DNA from: Glandiceps talaboti
Taxonomy: Eukaryota; Hemichordata; Enteropneusta; Spengelidae
Length of the DNA: 64,000 bases
Reading direction: 5' to 3'
NCBI RefSeq assembly: GCF_964340395.1
Contig: NC_135554.1
Coordinates: forward strand, 26,359,592 to 26,423,591
The position numbers and the translations under genes are program-made. Positions 54,079 to 64,000 of this stretch are shown piece by piece (the stretch's first letter is position 1; the number at the start of each line of letters is the position of its first letter). The notes beneath the pieces were generated by a model, which worked only from the letters and a program-made list of their open reading frames with translations, was not told the DNA's origin and made no database searches.

Positions 54079-54611
54079 TAAACAAAATTTATGTAAGTTT
54101 TAACAGATTTCTTCTCATGTGTCATTGGAGTTCCTAAATCTTAGCAAAAGACTAGTTCTGTTGTCTAGTATTAAAATGTTGTTAAAATGACTCAACAATT
54201 CAGTTTGAATAATTTATGCCACAAATTTACACTGAAATAGTCTGTAGTGTATAACACTGGTGAATAATTATGAATGATAATTCGTTGTGAGTTGTAAATG
54301 ATATACATGTATCGAATGATTTTTGAACTAAAATCAAATATTTATGGAGTTCTGTAATTAGAACAAAGTGATGTTTGATGTTAATATGATTCTTTATTGA
54401 TTTACTGTCTCAATCAAATCAAAATGAAAAATTGTAGAAAAATGATATACAATTATGTCTGATATTAATACTGAGTATTCATACATAATTTGTGTGTTGA
54501 TAAGAGTAAAGACATGAAATATGAATGAGTTTTATCAATAATTAATTATTATTACCTGTAACTTCTATCTACCTTTACTGAATACATGTCAGTTTTTGAC
54601 TGTGATGGTGG

Positions 54612-54635
54612 ATCAATCTATCAATCAATCAATCT

Positions 54636-54671
<36 letters not shown>

Positions 54672-54675
54672 GTCT
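54612..54675. repeat. (TCAA)n microsatellite
   Basis: About 15 TCAA units with CTATCAATC variants, in the last IFT74 intron seen. Confidence 0.95.
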
Positions 54676-54804
54676 GTCAAAGAATTTTTATAGAACCAAA
54701 ATCCAATATGACGTAATGTTCTATGGTACTGAACAGGAACAATAGTAGATTGTAGTAAAAGTTAGTGTATAGTAAAGAGATGAAACCAAGCACAACTATT
54801 ATTA

Positions 54805-55055
54805 TATATGGGTTGTAAGTGTCCGAGTGGTTAAACCAATGATCTCTTATCACTGTGGTCTGGGCTAGAGCCTTGGTCAGTGCTTGATTGAATTTGTCAT
54901 GTTATACAGTAAACAGGCAGTCATTCAGTTTGACTCTACCAAACAATGCAGGTATTCCCCAGGTATTTCACTTTCCTCCTGCATTAACACTGAACCTGTG
55001 AGGGTCAGCCCTCATGGGACTTCTTGGAAGACAGGTTTATAAAAATTTAAAGAAC
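54805..55055 (+). mobile_element. tRNA-derived SINE (family B), plus strand
   Basis: The head GTGTCCGAGTGGTTAAACCA resembles a Leu/Ser tRNA A-box region. It is followed by a degraded B box (GGGCTAGAGCC) and a body, CAGTTTGACTCTACCAAACA..TTTCCTCCTGCATTAACACTGAACC..GGACTTCTTGGAAG, shared in inverse orientation with 30890-31137 and partly with 57890-58300. Confidence 0.72.
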
Positions 55056-55159
55056 TATCCGAAATAAATTAATAAAGATTACAATTACATGTATCTCAGT
55101 AAAACAGGTTGACAAGGTTAGAAGTTGAACTAAATTGGAATCATAGTGAAATATAGAAA

Positions 55160-55475
55160 TGACAATTGTAACTTGGTTGTGTATAAATGTACATTCACGT
55201 TCAGTTTAACAACAGACCATCCAGAAATAAACACTAAAACTCTCATCACACCTAGTTGTAATCCCAAAATCTACAAAAATTCATTCATACCAAGGACTTT
55301 AAAAGATTGGAATGCTTTACCAGACTCCATTGTAATAAGGAAATCACCAGAACAGTTTAAATCTGCATTGTCATCACTCCGTGATCCACGTCATGACTAT
55401 ATATTACCAACAAAGTGTGCACATCATCCTGGAGGATTTTTGCTCAATTGTGAGCCTGTCCTCAGTATCCAAACA
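55160..55475 (+). mobile_element. Non-LTR retrotransposon 3' fragment, plus strand
   Basis: The ORF contains NSFIPRTLKDWNALPDSIVI and FKSALSSLRD, the recognisable C-terminal end of LINE polymerases. It passes into an (ACAGAT)n tail at about 55476. No reverse transcriptase core is present in the window. Confidence 0.75.
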
Positions 55476-56618
55476 GATACAGAAATAGATACAGATACAG
55501 ATACAGATACAGATACAGATATAGATATAGATATAGACACAGATACAGACACAGATACAAATACAGATACAGATACAGACACATACAGATATAGATACAG
55601 GTACAGATACAGACACAGACACAGACACAGACACAGATATAGATATAGATACAGACACAGATACAGATACAGATACAGACACAGACACAGACACAGATAT
55701 AGATATAGATACAGACACAGACACAGATACAGATACAGATATAGATACAGACAGACACAGATACAGATACAGATATAGATACAGACACAGACACAGATAC
55801 AGACACATACAGATATAGATACAGATATAGATATAGATACAGATATAGATACAGATACAGATATAGATATAGATACAGATACAGATACAGATACAGTTAT
55901 AGATACAGATACAGACACAGACACAGATACAGATATAGATACAGGTACAGATACAGACACAGACACAGACACAGATATAGATATAGATACAGACACAGAC
56001 ACAGATACAGATACAGATACAGATACAGATACTGGTACAGATACAGATATAGATATAGATATAGATACAGATACAGATACAGATACAGATATAGATATAG
56101 ATACAGATACAGATACAGATATAGATATAGATACAGATACAGATACAGATACAGATATAGATATAGATACAGATACTGATATAGATATAGATACAGACAC
56201 AGACACAGACACAGATATAGATATAGATACAGATACTGATATAGATATAGATACAGACACAGACACAGATACAGATATAGATATAGATACAGATACAGAT
56301 ACAGATACAGATACAGATATAGATATAGATATAGATATAGATACTGATATAGATACATATACAGATACAGATACAGATACAGATACAGATATAGATATAG
56401 ATATAGATACAGATACAGATACAGATACAGATACAGATACAGATATAGATACTGATATAGATATAGATACATATATAGATATAGATATAGATATAGATAT
56501 AGATACAGATACTGATATAGATATAGATACAGACACAGACACAGATACAGATACAGATACAGATACAGATACAGACACACACAGATACAGATACAGATAT
56601 AGATATAGATACAGATAC

Positions 56619-56715
<97 letters not shown>

Positions 56716-56727
56716 CAGATACAGATT
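55476..56727. repeat. (ACAGAT/ATAGAT)n and (GATA)n satellite, about 1.25 kb
   Basis: A hexanucleotide mixture of ACAGAT, ATAGAT and ACAGAC with sub-patterns such as GATATAGATATAGATACAGATACTG, ending in a pure GATA block (56622-56713). The very long Ser/Val/Ile/Cys ORFs on the minus strand are artefacts. Confidence 0.97.
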
Positions 56728-56785
56728 ACGACGGAGTCTGGCAAAGCATTCAAATTTTTTAAGATCCTTATTCTTTACGTCTATA
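56727..56785 (-). mobile_element. Inverted LINE fragment at the right end of the satellite
   Basis: On the minus strand it reads AATGCTTTGCCAGACTCCGTCGTAAT, encoding NALPDSVV, the same segment as in the plus-strand copy at 55310-55335. It is preceded by a related but frameshifted CTTAAAAAATTTG. Confidence 0.65.
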
Positions 56786-56799
56786 CTTTATGTTCAAAC

Positions 56800-58300
56800 A
56801 TATTCAACTTGGTATATACACACATCTTATATAGACACATGTTGTCAGGACATAGACTGACCAGGATATAACTCCTATACTTTATGTTCAAACATATTCA
56901 ACTTGGTATATTTACACAATGTCCAGATGACAATGAGCAATGTAGAAGCTGAAATACCAAGTCACTTATTAACTGTATAAACTTTAATAAAAGTACATCA
57001 TAGTTGTAACATCTGGTGCATTGACATTCTTTGCTTAAATAATGGCAAAGGAAAGTGGAGTGAACTATAGTATAAGCTAACAGCATAGCTGTATTGACCA
57101 AGGTAATATATGAAGAGAATGAGTTGATGGAGTGAACTATAACTTATAAGCTAACAGCCATACATTGTACATGTAGCTATATTGACCAAGGTAATATTTG
57201 AAGGGAATGAGATGATGACATGCGAGTAACTAATGTTGGTGACATGGGACGCATGTGTGAGTATTCAATGTTTGTTTTATCTAATCATATCTGTTGAAGC
57301 AAATAGTTGGGTGTTTTGTGCAATGTCATCAACCATGAAGCTGAAATCTGTTTTGAAAAAGTTCAATGTTATTATGCCTGATTAGTCTTGTCACTCACAA
57401 GCCTTGAATTCTTCCTAAATGGAATGACATAGTGTAGTTTTGTAGACAGTCTGACTACATTGGATGTGTGATGTTGATTGTAAAAATAGTGGCATTCCAT
57501 AGTTTTAGCTGCTATGGTAAGACTGCAGGAAAGTGTGATTCTATAGTAGAAGTGATGGATTTCCATTAAAGTAGAGATATCTATGATGGTTACACTTTGT
57601 TGTTGTGGGAAAAAGTCTGATTTCAGGTAAACGAGCAGTCGTGATAACCTTCATTTCAAGTGTGTTCATGCATGCTCAAAAGTCCTTTCATACTTTCAGA
57701 ATATGGTCCTGGTACTTAGATTAATGAGAATTTAGTTTATGTGACTGTCCTTGAGAGTGTGTTTTCAAATAAATGGCTGAGAGTAATATTCTGCCACAAA
57801 AAATAAGTAACTGAATGAAAATAGAAAGGAAATCATGATAATGATTTAAGTTCTAATCTTTTATCCATATTGGATTGTTCTGTAAGTTATATCAACTCAT
57901 CTCCCAAGAAGTCCAGAATGGCTGTTATATCCTTGACATGTTCACTGTTAATATAGTTGTAGTATAGTTACAGAGTAGGTAGTTGTTGTTCTACTCTGGA
58001 TCTTAAACTATCAAGTGTTACCAAACAGGGAGGGATGACAAACCTCACTGCATACAGCAAAGATTCTCACACAACAGCTTTTCATTGGAAGGAGACTTGA
58101 TTTATTATTCCACTTGAACTCAAAATCCAAATCCCGTACTTACTGGGGAGGTTGAGAGTTAATACAGGAGGAAACTGGAGAGCCCAGGGAAAACCTGTAT
58201 TGTGTTAATGGAGGAGGAAACAAGAGAGCCCAGGGAAATCCTGTATTGTTGGTAGTCAAACTAAATGATGCTCTCCTTAGGTACAGTTTGCAAATTTAAT
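56800..58300. other. Intronic stretch with small duplications and SINE family B remnants
   Basis: No exon is recognised. Short direct duplications are present: TTTATGTTCAAACATATTCAACTTGGTATAT (56788 and 56880) and GAGTGAACTATA..AAGCTAACAGC..TATTGACCAAGGTAATAT (57058-57200). Minus-oriented SINE B pieces lie at 57890-57960 and 58140-58300, the latter containing a repeated GGAGGAAAC..GAGAGCCCAGGGAAA.CCTGTATTG. Confidence 0.55.
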
Positions 58301-58969
58301 CAAACTCAGACCATAACTAACAAAGAATTCAGTAACAAGAGAAGAGTGGTTAACATTTGATTACGAAAAAACCCACACAAGTAAAACTTGTAAAGTATTT
58401 AAATCACTGCATGCTGATTTTTCTGCAGTTTGTCTTTAATTTAGAAAATGTTTGTAAATATGTGTGCAACTTTACATCTTGGTTTTCAATGTTTTGACGT
58501 GATGCACATACAGTATTTACTGAAATGATAATTTCAAATCACTGAATGATGCCACTTTTATAAGCTATGCAAAGTTATTTATGTCTGACTCATGTTTCCA
58601 CATGTTAGCTTTTGAGCGCAGGTGAAACTACCCAGCCATAAATTGTACAAAAATGCATTCAATCATACCTCAACAATATTCTTGGAAGTAATCATTGGAA
58701 AGTAAATTGGAATGTGAAGGCTTTTTAGAAGACAGTGATGGTAATGAGGCATGCTATGCTTTTTTAGATCTAGTGGAAGATAAATAGCACTAATAATGGA
58801 AGAAAAGAATCCCTTGTACATTGTACAGTTAGGTATGTGTAGTAATGTAGATTGGTAAACAGGTGCTGCTCTATCTGTTTTCAACAGTTCAAGGTTATCG
58901 GGATGACATAGTGAAACTTAAGTGTCAGACAGTGATTGAAAGTTGAATGTTAAACTTATGACAGTGGGA

Positions 58970-59045
58970 AATGAGGTTTCGGTTTACGCAAACTAAAACT
59001 ATTGTTGTTCGATGTGGTAGATTACGGTGCTTCTATTTTGTGGAT
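58970..59045 (-). mobile_element. One arm of the 19557-19864 MITE family
   Basis: GGTTTCGGTTTACGCAAACTAAAACTATTGTTGTTCGATGTGGTAGATTAC matches the complement of the right arm at 19801-19864. Confidence 0.65.
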
Positions 59046-59084
59046 ATAATTACTCTAATCAAGATAGTGAGTAGGCACTACAGA

Positions 59085-61140
59085 AAACCTTGTTATCAGA
59101 AACACCACCCTACTGTGAGTATAATTAAACCAATGGTCCATTCAACAGCTTATATCAGAAACATCACCCTACTGTCAATTCAATAGCTTATATCAGAAAC
59201 ACCACCCTACTGTCAATTCAAAAGCTTATATCAGAAACACCACCCTACTGTCAATTCAATAGCTTACATCAGAAACACCACCCTACTGTCAATTCAATAG
59301 CTTACATCAGAAACACCACCCTACTGTCAATTCAATAGCTTATATCAGAAACACCACCCTACTGTCAATTCAATAGCTTACATCAGAAACACCACCCTAC
59401 TGTCAATTCAATAGCTTACATCAGAAACACCACCCTACTGTCAATTCAATAGCTTATATCAGAAACACCACCCTACTGTCAATTCAAAAGCTTATATCAG
59501 AAACACCACCCTACTGTCAATTCAATAGCTTATATCAGAAACACCACCCTACTGTCAATTCAATAGCTTATATCAGAAACACCACCCTACTGTCAATTCA
59601 ATAGCTTATATCAGAAACACCACCCTACTGTCAATTCAATAGCTTATATCAGAAACACCACCCTACTGTCAATTCAATAGCTTATATCAGAAACATCACC
59701 CTACTGTCAATTCAATAGCTTATATCAGAAACACCACCCTACTGTCAATTCAATAGCTTATATCAGAAACACCACCCTACTGTCAATTCAATAGCTTATA
59801 TCAGAAACATCACCCTACTGTCAATTCAATAGCTTATATCAGAAACACCACCCTACTGTCAATTCAATAGCTTATATCAGAAACACCAACCTACTGTCAA
59901 TTCAATAGCTTATATCAGAAACACCACCCTACTGTCAATTCAATAGCTTATATCAGAAACACCACCCTACTGTCAATTCAATAGCTTATATCAGAAACAC
60001 CAACCTACTGTCAATTCAATAGCTTATATCAGAAACACCACCCTACTGTCAATTCAATAGCTTACATCAGAAACACCACCCTACTGTCAATTCAATAGCT
60101 TACATCAGAAACACCACCCTACTGTCAATTCAATAGCTTATATCAGAAACACCAACCTACTGTCAATTCAATAGCTTACATCAGAAACACCAACCTACTG
60201 TCAATTCAATAGCTTATATCAGAAACACCATCCTACTGTCAATTCAATAGCTTATATCAGAAACACCATCCTACTGTCAATTCAATAGCTTATATCAGAA
60301 ACACCACCCTACTGTCAATTCAATAGCTTATATCAGAAACACCAACCTACTGTCCATTCAATAGCTTATATCAGAAACACCATCCTACTGTCAATTCAAT
60401 AGCTTATATCAGAAACACCACCCTACTGTCAATTCAATAGCTTACATCAGAAACACCAACCTACTGTCAATTCAATAGCTTATATCAGAAACACCATCCT
60501 ACTGTCAATTCAATAGCTTATATCAGAAACACCACCCTACTGTCAATTCAATAGCTTATATCAGAAACACCAACCTACTGTCAATTCAATAGCTTATATC
60601 AGAAACACCACCCTACTGTCAATTCAATAGCTTATATCAGAAACACCACCCTACTGTCAATTCAATAGCTTATATCAGAAACACCACCCTACTGTCAATT
60701 CAATAGCTTATATCAGAAACACGACCCTACTGTCAATTCAATAGCTTATATCAGAAACACCAACCTACTGTCAATTCAATAGCTTATATCAGAAATGCCA
60801 CCCTACTGTCAATTCAATAGCTTATATCAGAAATGCCACCCTACTGTCAATTCAATAGCTTATATCAGAAATGCCACCCTACTGTCAATTCAATAGACAA
60901 ATAGCTTGTATCAGAAATGCCACTCTACTGTCAATTCAATAGCTTATATCAGAAACACGACCCTACTGTCAATTCAATAGACAAATAGCTTGTATCAGAA
61001 ATGCCACTCTACTGTCAATTCAATAGCTTATATCAGAAACACGACCCTACTGTCAATTCAATAGACAAATAGCTTGTATCAGAAATGCCACTCTACTGTC
61101 AATTCAATAGCTTATATCAGAAACACCACCCTACTGTGAG
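59085..61140 (+). repeat. 38-bp satellite (about 52 copies)
   Basis: The unit is TTATATCAGAAACACCACCC followed by TACTGTCAATTCAATAGC, with CACC/CAACC/CATCC, ATGCC and ACGACC variants. Near the right end three copies carry an inserted ACAAATAGCTTG. Both outermost copies read CCCTACTGTGAGTATAA instead of TGTCAATTC, so the array is bounded by the same unique sequence. Confidence 0.97.
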
Positions 61141-61537
61141 TATAAAGCCAAACATCAATTGCTACTGTTGTACAATGAATTAACCAAGCTGTCCATTCTG
61201 TAAAGTCACCACATATTTGTGGCTTGTAACAAAGCAGTGTTGAACCCAATGCACATTTCACATATATGTATGTGTATTTGGTGTTCCATTCTATGTGAGC
61301 ATTTTGAAGTTTTTGAATAACTTAACATCTATGAACTGTTCACGCCAACAATAAGTGATATTTATCGACATAAGAAAAGCCAGATACTTTAGTAACTGAA
61401 ATTTGTGATCTTTAGTAAACTGAAATTTGTGATCTTGACAAAAACTACTGTCATTGTTTTCGTGTGTAAGTGTTTGAGTCACTGTGAATAATACCAGATA
61501 CTTGACAAAACTGCTGTTGATGTTTTTCAAATGTGAG

Positions 61538-61762
61538 CAGGGCTCGAAATTAACAGTAGTCTCATGTCCACAGACTACCAATTCATGTCATGGGACTACC
61601 ATAATTTGCAGGTGGTAGCCCACTCAGGCTACCACTGATTATGCGATGATTGAAAGGATGGAAGATTTACAGACATAAAAGTATTTTTCTAACACACATA
61701 TTTCGAATAGGAGAACTCTGCCCACTAGGACTACCAAAGAAAAAAGCTAATTTCAAGCCCTG
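61538..61762. mobile_element. hAT-type MITE
   Basis: The ends are CAGGGCTCGAAATTAAC and the complement of GCTAATTTCAAGCCCTG, a terminal sequence common in hAT non-autonomous elements. It is 225 bp with no ORF. Flanking 8-bp duplication is not clean. Confidence 0.75.
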
Positions 61763-62264
61763 CGTGAGTCACAGTGAATAATACGGTGAATAAAAATAAC
61801 TGTCAGTCACAGTATGTTTGACATATTGACATGTGTAGAGAGACAGAGTGGAGTCAGACTAAGCCAATTCTTTAATCCCTATAGTTTATAGTTGTACACA
61901 GTGTTTGACATGTCACTGCAAGTCAACAATGATAAAGCAGACAATGTACATGTATTCCTGTGTCCAGGTATATATGCACAGTAGTGTCATCTTGTTCCAT
62001 AATAACATTGCCGAGGTTAATCCATTGTAAGTACGTAGAGGATCAATGCTACCACCGGCCACATGGTGCACGTCGGATACTTTACACTCTCTTTACATTA
62101 GGTCACTACTGACTTGTACATCATCATCATCAAGACACATTACAGATCAAATCCAAGCTTATCATTGGCTTTGAGATTTGCTATGCCATTCATGTTGCAA
62201 TATCACTATTAGTATAGTTTTCCATATATGATTAATTATTAAACCAACTTGATACAATGATAAA

Positions 62265-62400
62265 TGAATTTACTATCTGTGGTAATAGCTAAAGACAAAA
62301 TACATTGAATTGATTTGCTTTGAAGTATTTACTATCTGTGGTAATAGCTAAAGACAAAATACATTGAATTTATTTGCTTTGAAGTACATTTACACAAATG
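62265..62400 (+). repeat. 62-bp direct duplication
   Basis: ATTTACTATCTGTGGTAATAGC..GAATT(G/T)ATTTGCTTTGAAGTA is present twice, almost identically. Confidence 0.9.
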
Positions 62401-62441
62401 TATGTATTTGTATAAATTTAGGTTGCATTGTATTATCATGA

Positions 62442-62517
62442 CATACATACATATATACATACATACATACATACATACATACATACATACATACATACAT
62501 ACATACATGCATACATG

Positions 62518-62549
<32 letters not shown>

Positions 62550-62885
62550 CATACATGCATACACATGTGTATGTATGTATGTATGTATGTATGTATGTAT
62601 GTATGTATGTATGTATGTATGTGTGTGTATGTATGTATGTATGTATGTATGTATGTATGTGTGTGTATGTATTATGTATGTATGTATGTATGTATGTATG
62701 TATGTATGTATGTATGTATGTATGTATGTATGTATGTATGTATGTATGTATGTATGTATGTATAAATGTATAAATGTATGTATGTTTATGTATGTGTGTA
62801 TGTATGTATGTATGTATGTATGTATGTATGTATGTATGTATGTATGTATGTATTTTTATGTATGTGTGTATGTGTGTGTATGCAT
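62442..62885. repeat. Palindromic (ATAC)n-(GTAT)n microsatellite
   Basis: (ATAC)n from about 62442 to 62560 switches at CACATGTG (62562-62569 region) into (GTAT)n up to about 62885. The two halves are mutually complementary over about 120 bases, so it is a long inverted repeat able to form a cruciform. Confidence 0.95.
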
Positions 62886-64000
62886 ATATGTACGTAATCA
62901 TAAGGCCATCTGTCTCTATAATTGATACCATGCAAGCTAAGTAAAAACATGTTAAAGGTTTGTTTTTAAAGACTGTCACAGGCCACACTACCAGGAACTT
63001 TCTCTGCTTTGCAAGAAGCTTTAATATAATACATCGTTTTCTGTTTTATGATATCAAATAAAGGATTCCCATATTGTTACTATATTAGAATTTGATTATG
63101 TTGGATGTACATTCTACCGACATATTTATAACCTAGACAGGTTATATCTTCAGTATATTTGACATTTACTGCTTTTGTGCTCAAATTGCTAAATATCCTG
63201 TCTCATCCCAATGAAATATTAAAATGTTAGTAATATCCGTAGTTAGGTCATAATTTACATGCACAGCTGGGTACGAATGCAGTAACTGTAAGGTGTCAAT
63301 ACATCCCAGTGTTAAAAGGAGCAATGCACAGATGCCTCACTACAAAGCTTTCAAGAAACATCATAAACTTTTATCATATTATGTATCTTCAAGTGATTTA
63401 TAGAGTAGCCTAGTGTTATAAAATGTCAAAGTATAACTTAGTAGACAGTACTGTATTCGTGATGGACTTGGGTACAACATTCATAAACAGTTGAGAGCAT
63501 GACAGCTGGCTATGTTTTAACTTTGACCTTGGCATAGTGCACACTGCAGGAAGCTGAGTATCAAGTTTAATTTCACTTCAGGTACCTTCCTGCTGGGCTC
63601 TTTAATTGCATTCTAACTTTGCACTGTGCACACATACACATGACAAATCTATGTAAGAAGGTGTTTTGACAAGTTTCTCGTTAATCAATCAAATACAGAA
63701 ATTGCACAAACTCAGAACAGTGGTTTTGGCACGTTTCATGAAGAACGAAACAAATTCAGTATTTTGACATGCTTCACAATAATCTATTCAAAAGAGAAAT
63801 GACAGTCCCTATGTTATAATCTATTTATTATAAACTGTTATAAATTTCACATAATTGATACAAGTAGCTTGTAATACAGTGCCACGGGTCAATGTTCTAT
63901 GATTGATTAAAAGTAAGGATTTTTATGACAATATCATGAACTGTTTGAAAAATAACCAATACGTTCATGATAGACTTTTTCACTATGAACAACTGACAAG
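62886..64000. other. Intronic or intergenic tail without recognised features
   Basis: I saw no exon, RNA gene or clear repeat here. It is most simply part of the last IFT74 intron, with the missing C-terminal exons to the right. Confidence 0.5.

Noticed and set aside
55404-56753. 449-residue and similar minus-strand Ser/Val/Ile/Cys/Tyr ORFs
   Set aside because: Low-complexity translation of the (ACAGAT)n satellite; only the ends show LINE-like residues.

Overview
The window is animal nuclear DNA: AT-rich, intron-rich, GT/AG-spliced, and full of micro- and minisatellites, tRNA-derived SINEs, non-LTR fragments and short inverted-repeat (MITE-like) elements. The genes are orthologues of vertebrate genes, including C9orf72 and the ciliary gene IFT74, and exon structures are vertebrate-like. 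This suggests a ciliated marine invertebrate (a non-vertebrate deuterostome or a lophotrochozoan). The species cannot be fixed from sequence alone.

Layout. (1) 1-1832: microsatellites, no exon seen. (2) 1833-17304, plus strand: SLC44A1/CTL1 choline transporter-like gene. Its first exon is missing. It has a pair of equal-length alternative exons and two alternative terminal exons. (3) 17305-22010: intergenic, with MITEs and short tandem repeats. (4) 22011-24638, minus strand: a complete four-exon deoxyhypusine hydroxylase gene (DOHH, 306 aa). (5) 24639-26624: a head-to-head promoter region and two tandem, paralogous, single-exon ORFs for small membrane proteins of unknown function. (6) 26625-35608, plus strand: the complete C9orf72 orthologue (nine coding exons, 459 aa in the shortest form). 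(7) 35609-38323: 3' UTR and intergenic DNA with a CCAAT-rich minisatellite. (8) 38324 to beyond the right edge, plus strand: IFT74, 18 exons seen, ending in an intron of at least 12.6 kb filled with tandem arrays. C9orf72 and IFT74 are also neighbours on human 9p21, so this is probably old conserved linkage.

The most unusual property is repeated tandem amplification seeded at exon-intron boundaries. At about ten places the unit of a tandem array is a piece of the adjacent exon with its splice donor or acceptor, so the real splice site is followed or preceded by copies of itself. The clearest case is in C9orf72. An 81-bp unit (27 codons plus a GT donor) is repeated eleven times after exon 5, is open in frame throughout, and almost every junction carries a donor, so splicing at any of them would keep frame and add 0-11 copies of a 27-residue module. 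A 216-bp MITE has since inserted into this array with an 8-9 bp target duplication. In SLC44A1 about 46 copies of a 54-bp unit repeat the end of exon 14 with its donor. In IFT74 a 43-bp unit repeats an acceptor four times and a degraded whole exon is repeated four times.

The genes do not form an operon or a single pathway: choline transport, eIF5A hypusination, C9orf72 (DENN/longin, autophagy and endolysosomal trafficking) and intraflagellar transport. All gene calls rest on reading exons with phase-consistent splice sites and comparing them with the remembered human families; no search was run.
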